From Hypsibius dujardini (taxonomy: Eukaryota > Tardigrada > Eutardigrada > Parachela > Hypsibiidae), in assembly GCA_001579985.1 (NCBI GenBank), contig LRSR01012866.1, positions 1-22,297 of the forward strand: a DNA stretch of 22,297 nt, given 5' to 3'. The stretch's first letter is position 1. The number at the start of each line of letters is the position of its first letter. Below the pieces are notes generated by a model. That model had not been told where the DNA came from, ran no database searches, and was given only the letters and a program-made list of their open reading frames with translations. Positions 18,401 to 22,297 of the stretch are shown piece after piece. The translations under genes were made by a program, and so were the position numbers.

Positions 18401-21400
18401 AGTCATAATGTACGGGTGGGTCTAAAAAGCAGCACCAAATAATCGAGACAGTACAGTACTATATTTGGTAGCTACCGACAGTGCCATACAACGTATCCTC
18501 ACGTATTCCTTTTTCATCACAGTGTATAACGATGGAAGGTTGGACAACCATTATGTATTGGGTAGGAGTACTTTAATTCGATTGATGTGTAAAATGGTTG
18601 ACTTAAACTTATAAGTTGTATTTTCAACGGCAGATGAATGACTCGCTGGGATACATGTGGCCTTGGATTTATTTCGTCAGTCTGGTGGTGCTGGGCTCGT
18701 TCTTTGTTCTCAATCTCGTACTCGGTGTCCTGAGTGGGTAAGTCACTCGTGCTTCCCGCCCAACATACAGGGGAGTAAAGTTGGACCTCACGTCACGGTG
18801 TCTTGCAGAGAATTCTCAAAGGAAAGGGACAAAGCACAGAAATCCGGAGCCTTTCGGAAGAATCGAGAGCAGATGATGATTGATGCGGCTTTGCGTGGGT
18901 ACCTCGACTGGATTACTCACGCCGAGCTAGTGGAGGAGGAGTGCATCAACGTGGGCGCGGAGGACGATCCCAATTCGATTCCTGCGCTACGGCGGCGGCC
19001 TACCATCAAAGACCGTGGGGCTTCGGAAGACAGTGCAGATGAGCCTGATGAAAAACCTAAATGGTGGGATACTGCCGGATTTCGTAAGATACGACGTGGA
19101 ATTCGTCGTGCTCGACGAGGATGCCGCTGGATGGTGAAATCGCAGGCATTCTATTGGCTGGTGATTATACTAGTGTTTTTGAACACTTGCGTGCTTTCGA
19201 CGGAATATCACGGCCAACCGGAGTGGCTTGGCGACTTTCAAGGTGAGTCATTAGAAAAGGCTTTTCTGCACGTTTGTTATTTGTTTAACCATGACTATTA
19301 ATTTTCGTGTCTATTTGATTATGTATCTGTTTGTCTGTCTCTCTGCCTCTCTGCCTCTCTGTATCTCTATGTGTCTGCGTATCTGTATGTCTGCATGTCT
19401 GTGTGTCTGTGTGTCTGCGTATCTGTATGTCTGTATGTCTGTATGTCTGTATGTCTGTGTGTCTGTGGGTCTGTGTGTCTGTGTGTCTGTATGTCTGTAT
19501 ATCTGTCTGTCTGTGTGTCTGTGTGTCTGTGTGTCTGTGTGTTTTTGTGTCTGTCTGCCTGCCTGTGTTTCTTGTCGACTGTTTGTCTTTCAATCGGTTT
19601 ATCTATTTATCTGTCTATTCAGTCCATCTATTCGCCCGTTCATCATAGACCTACTAATATGAACATACCTCAAATGCTAGATTACGCCAATCTCTTCTTC
19701 GTCATCCTATTCACATTGGAAATGTTCCTCAAAATGTTCTGCCTGGGCGTGGAAGGCTATTTCGTTTCCATCTTCAACCGTTTCGACTGTTTTGTGGTAA
19801 TCAGCAGCATTCTCGAGTTTGTCTTGACGCAAACGAAAGTTATGCCGCCTCTCGGTTTGTCGGTGCTGCGGTCCGCCCGATTACTACGCATATTCAAGGT
19901 GACCAGCTACTGGACCGCTCTGCGGAATTTGGTGACCTCGCTGCTCAACTCGATTCGATCTATTGTCAGCCTGCTGTTACTGCTCTTTCTTTTCATCCTA
20001 ATTTTCGCCTTACTTGGGATGCAGTTATTCGGCGGAAAGTTCAGCTTTGAGGACGAAACGGAGCCTTACCGGAATAACTTTGATAGCTTCTGGCAAGCAT
20101 TGTTGACCGTGTTTCAGGCAAGTCCGTGGCAAGATACTGACGAATTTTTATAATCGAATTAAACGTAGTTTTTAAAATCTAGATTCTCACCGGAGAGGAT
20201 TGGAATGAAGTCATGTACAAAGGCATTGAAGCATTCGGCGGAGTCAACTCCATCGGCGCCCTGTCTTCGCTTTTCTTCATTGTCCTTTTTATCTGCGGAA
20301 ACTGTGCGTGCTTTGCGCTTAAGGAAATCACAAACGCCGCAACAAATGTATCCAATAATTGAGTTGAATAATTCTCGTTTCAGACATTCTTCTCAATGTG
20401 TTCTTGGCTATTGCCGTGGATAACCTGGGAGATGCGGAGGACATGTCGGATGCCGATAAAGAAGAGGAAGAACTGAAGAAACAGGAAGCCAAGAAAAAGG
20501 ATCGCAGCGGGTCATTAGCATCATCCACATCGGAAAAAAGTGTCAAAGGTTCAACGACAGAACAGCAAGACCCAGGGGAGCGAGATCATGTCCAGATTTC
20601 CGACGAGACAACCATTCAAATCATCGAAGATGAGCCAGACGAAGAGACTGCTACGGAGTCGGACGAGCAAACTCTCATTCCAGCTGCTCTCGAGGGTGGT
20701 GCTTTAGATGTTCCCGTGGGAAAGGTTCGACCAAGGGCCACGCCCAGTCCTGTTTCTACCCGACTCCGGCTAGACATGATCAATGAGGAACGATCCGACA
20801 AAATTAAGGCTCATGTTCATGAGGCGTCATATGAGGTCGAGGAAACCGCGGAAGAGGACGAAGAACCGATTGAGGACGAAGGGGACGATACGGCGGCGAC
20901 TCGTGCATCGGCCAGGCCGAGGCGGATGTCTGAAATTAATATCTCGGACGAGAAGAAACCGATCCCGCCGTACAGTTCGTTTTATATTTTCCAACCGGAC
21001 AATCGCTTTCGGAAATTCTGTCACTTTGTTTGCAACCACTCATGGTTTGGAAATATTGTACTGGTATGTATTCTCGTCAGCAGTGCTATGTTAGCCACGG
21101 AAGATCCTGTGACACCGTCGCAAGACAGCTATCGCAATAAGGTACCGACCAGAGTTCGGGCACGGAAAGCAAAAATACTGTATACTATTGTAGACAAACA
21201 GGCAAACAGATAGGGTGGCACTGGTAGACAGACAGACAGACACACAGACACACAGACACACAGACAGACACACAAACAGACACACAGACACACAGACACA
21301 CACACAGACACACAGACAGACAGACACACAGACAGACACACAGACACACAGACACACAAACAGACAAACAGACACACAGACACACACAAAGACACACACA

Positions 21401-22280
21401 CAGACACACAGATAGATAGACACACACACTCACAGACAGACAGACAGACAGACAGACAGATAGACAGGCAGATAGATAGACAGACAGACACACAGATAGA
21501 CAGGCAGACAGACATGTGTAGAATCAATGTCAGGTTTATTTATGTAATGCACTATTTTATTCACAGATCCTCAATTTTTTCGACTATGCATTCACGTCCG
21601 TTTTCACGATTGAAATCCTGCTGAAATTGATCACGGATGGAGTGTTTGCTCATCCCGGTGCATTCTGCCGGAACAAATTCAACATGCTAGATATTATGGT
21701 TGTTGCTGTGTCTATTATATCCTACACCTTAGAGTAAGCAGGAAAATTCCTACCACCAAGTATTCAGAAATTATCTGCATCTATCTTATAACCAATTACA
21801 TTTTAATGTTTCAGGAATTCTCAGTTCTCTGCTGTAAAAATTTTACGTGTGTGTCGAGTTCTTCGCCCACTGAGGGCCATTAATCGGGCAAAGGGGCTTA
21901 AGGTACCATGAACTCTTTCCTTGTCACAGGATATTGGGACATTGAATTTAGCGGCAAACCGCAACTGAAAAATATGACTGTTGATTGATATAGGGTACCG
22001 ATACATGAAATACTGATAGATATATATATATAGTGTATAGTTGAAAAATAGCACAGAATTGCGGCATTTTCTGTTATTTTATTTTGGAAACCTTGCGATT
22101 TCACAATCTCAGTTCTTCATCTTTTCTATCGCGTTTTTGTTGGTCTGCCTGCCACTGCTCTTCTGCTTTTGATTATTCACACTTTGGTTGGGGATTCTTC
22201 TTTTCCAGCACGTAGTCGGGTGTGTTGTTGTGGCCATCAAAAACATTTGGAATATCATGATGGTCACTTTCATCCTACAG
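15409..22280 (+). CDS. Cav1: L-type (Cav1) voltage-gated calcium channel alpha-1 subunit, 5' part
   Basis: Pore-forming subunit that admits calcium on depolarization. Sixteen exons join in frame: 15409-15427, 16246-16350, 16438-16660, 16755-16860, 17235-17694, 18048-18152, 18225-18274, 18523-18561, 18634-18737, 18809-19242, 19681-20117, 20183-20303, 20384-21141, 21567-21733, 21815-21902 and 22209-22280, giving 1096 residues through domain III S5. Domain I has S4 [10 protein letters not shown] (231-240) and pore CITMEGW (Glu361). Domain II has S4 [10 protein letters not shown] and pore LTGEDW (Glu699). Domain III S4 is [13 protein letters not shown]. The L-type class is shown by YWMND after the first pore, GYLDWI in the I-II linker and [20 protein letters not shown] in II S6. 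The II-III linker (about 755-930) is acidic and Lys/Glu-rich. The gene continues past the right edge, so domain IV and the calmodulin-binding tail are not visible. Confidence 0.93.
16032..16062. repeat. Paired 13-bp palindromes in Cav1 intron 1
   Basis: GTACCCGAGGTAC occurs twice (16032-16044, 16050-16062) with starts 18 bases apart. Each copy is itself an inverted repeat, GTACC-n3-GGTAC. Confidence 0.7.
17918..17963 (+). repeat. 13-bp direct repeat and GCATGCA/TGCATGC inverted repeat in Cav1 intron 5
   Basis: CATTCTAGTGATG occurs twice in tandem (17918-17930, 17931-17943), followed by GCATGCAGTTGCATGC (17948-17963). The latter contains TGCATG, the core recognised by RBFOX splicing factors, about 85 bases upstream of the exon 6 acceptor. 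Confidence 0.6.
18322..18459. mobile_element. MITE-like fold-back element, family 3, in Cav1 intron 7
   Basis: A 138-bp near-palindrome with ends CTACTGTACTGTCTCGATC and the complement GTACTGTACTGTCTCGATT. The arms continue through TTTGGTGCTGC and TAGA(T/C)CCACC to a short loop. TATA flanks both sides (18318-18321, 18460-18463), fitting a TA-type target duplication. No coding capacity. Only one copy is in the window. Confidence 0.75.
18809..19242 (+). CDS. Cav1: Cav1 exon 10: I-II linker with alpha-interaction domain, and II S1
   Basis: Encodes the start of the I-II linker ([12 protein letters not shown]), then [18 protein letters not shown] at about residues 426-443. This is the alpha-interaction domain that binds the beta subunit. 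Leu432, Gly434, Tyr435, Trp438, Ile439 and Glu443 of the consensus are kept; the QQ at its start is MM and the following Glu is Asp429. A very basic run ([12 protein letters not shown]) then precedes II S1 ([17 protein letters not shown]). Confidence 0.9.
19321..19620 (+). repeat. (TCTG)n microsatellite in Cav1 intron 10
   Basis: About 300 bases of CTGT/TCTG with GTGTCTG, TATGTCTG and CTCTGC variants, in the sense strand of the intron before exon 11. The Cys/Val-rich open frames across it are repeat translations. Confidence 0.92.
20118..20182 (+). other. Cav1: GC-AG intron in Cav1
   Basis: Exon 11 must end TTTCAG after LLTVFQ and exon 12 must begin with ILTGEDW, so the donor is CAG/GCAAGT. 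Apart from the C this is a perfect match to U1, as is usual for GC donors. The intron is 65 bases, the shortest in the modelled genes, and ends TCTAG. Confidence 0.85.
21222..21514 (+). repeat. (CAGA/CACA)n microsatellite in Cav1 intron 13
   Basis: About 290 bases of ACAGACACACAG-type repeat in the sense strand. It is the reverse complement of the type in intron 10 (19321-19620). Confidence 0.92.
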
Positions 22281-22297
22281 GTGACTGGATTCATTCC

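Noticed and set aside
19285-19662. Open frames on both strands with CVSVCL or THRHTDTQ repeats
   Set aside because: Pure translation of the (TCTG)n tract in Cav1 intron 10.
21091-21527. Cys/Val-rich minus-strand and Thr/Gln/His-rich plus-strand open frames
   Set aside because: Translation of the (CAGA)n tract in Cav1 intron 13.

Overview
The window is a stretch of animal nuclear genome holding four spliced protein-coding genes. The evidence is GT-AG introns (plus one GC-AG intron), exon phases that join exactly, poly(A) signals, microsatellites and small inverted-repeat transposons confined to introns. The proteins are clearly metazoan: Maelstrom, a mitochondrial RNase P methyltransferase subunit, the decapping activator DCP1 and an L-type calcium channel alpha-1 subunit. 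The channel is diverged from textbook vertebrate and insect forms, so a fast-evolving invertebrate is likely. A tardigrade or another small-genome protostome is possible, but the sequence alone does not settle it.

Layout. Positions 1-1857 (minus strand): 5' part of a Maelstrom gene that runs off the left edge. Positions 1858-2185: a short head-to-head intergenic region, probably a bidirectional promoter. Positions 2186-4350 (plus): complete five-exon TRMT10C/MRPP1 gene. Positions 4351-4963: tail-to-tail 3' region with poly(A) signals for both neighbours. Positions 4964-12763 (minus): complete seven-exon DCP1 gene with large introns, one of which may hold a small gene on the opposite strand. 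Positions 12764-15408: divergent intergenic region with a CCAAT/CRE promoter for DCP1, a 28-bp minisatellite and triplet repeats upstream of the channel. Positions 15409-22280 (plus): the first 16 coding exons (1096 residues) of an L-type (Cav1) channel, which continues past the right edge.

Function. The genes do not form a pathway. Maelstrom acts in piRNA silencing, TRMT10C in mitochondrial tRNA processing, DCP1 in mRNA decapping and Cav1 at the plasma membrane. The points of most interest are a zinc-knuckle exon spliced in frame into DCP1, complementary CTGT/CAGA repeat tracts flanking Cav1 exons 11-13, an altered beta-subunit binding motif in Cav1, and at least four inverted-repeat element families (one nested in another) sitting only in introns.

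All exon models were built by hand from splice signals, phase and family resemblance. No alignment or transcript data were available.
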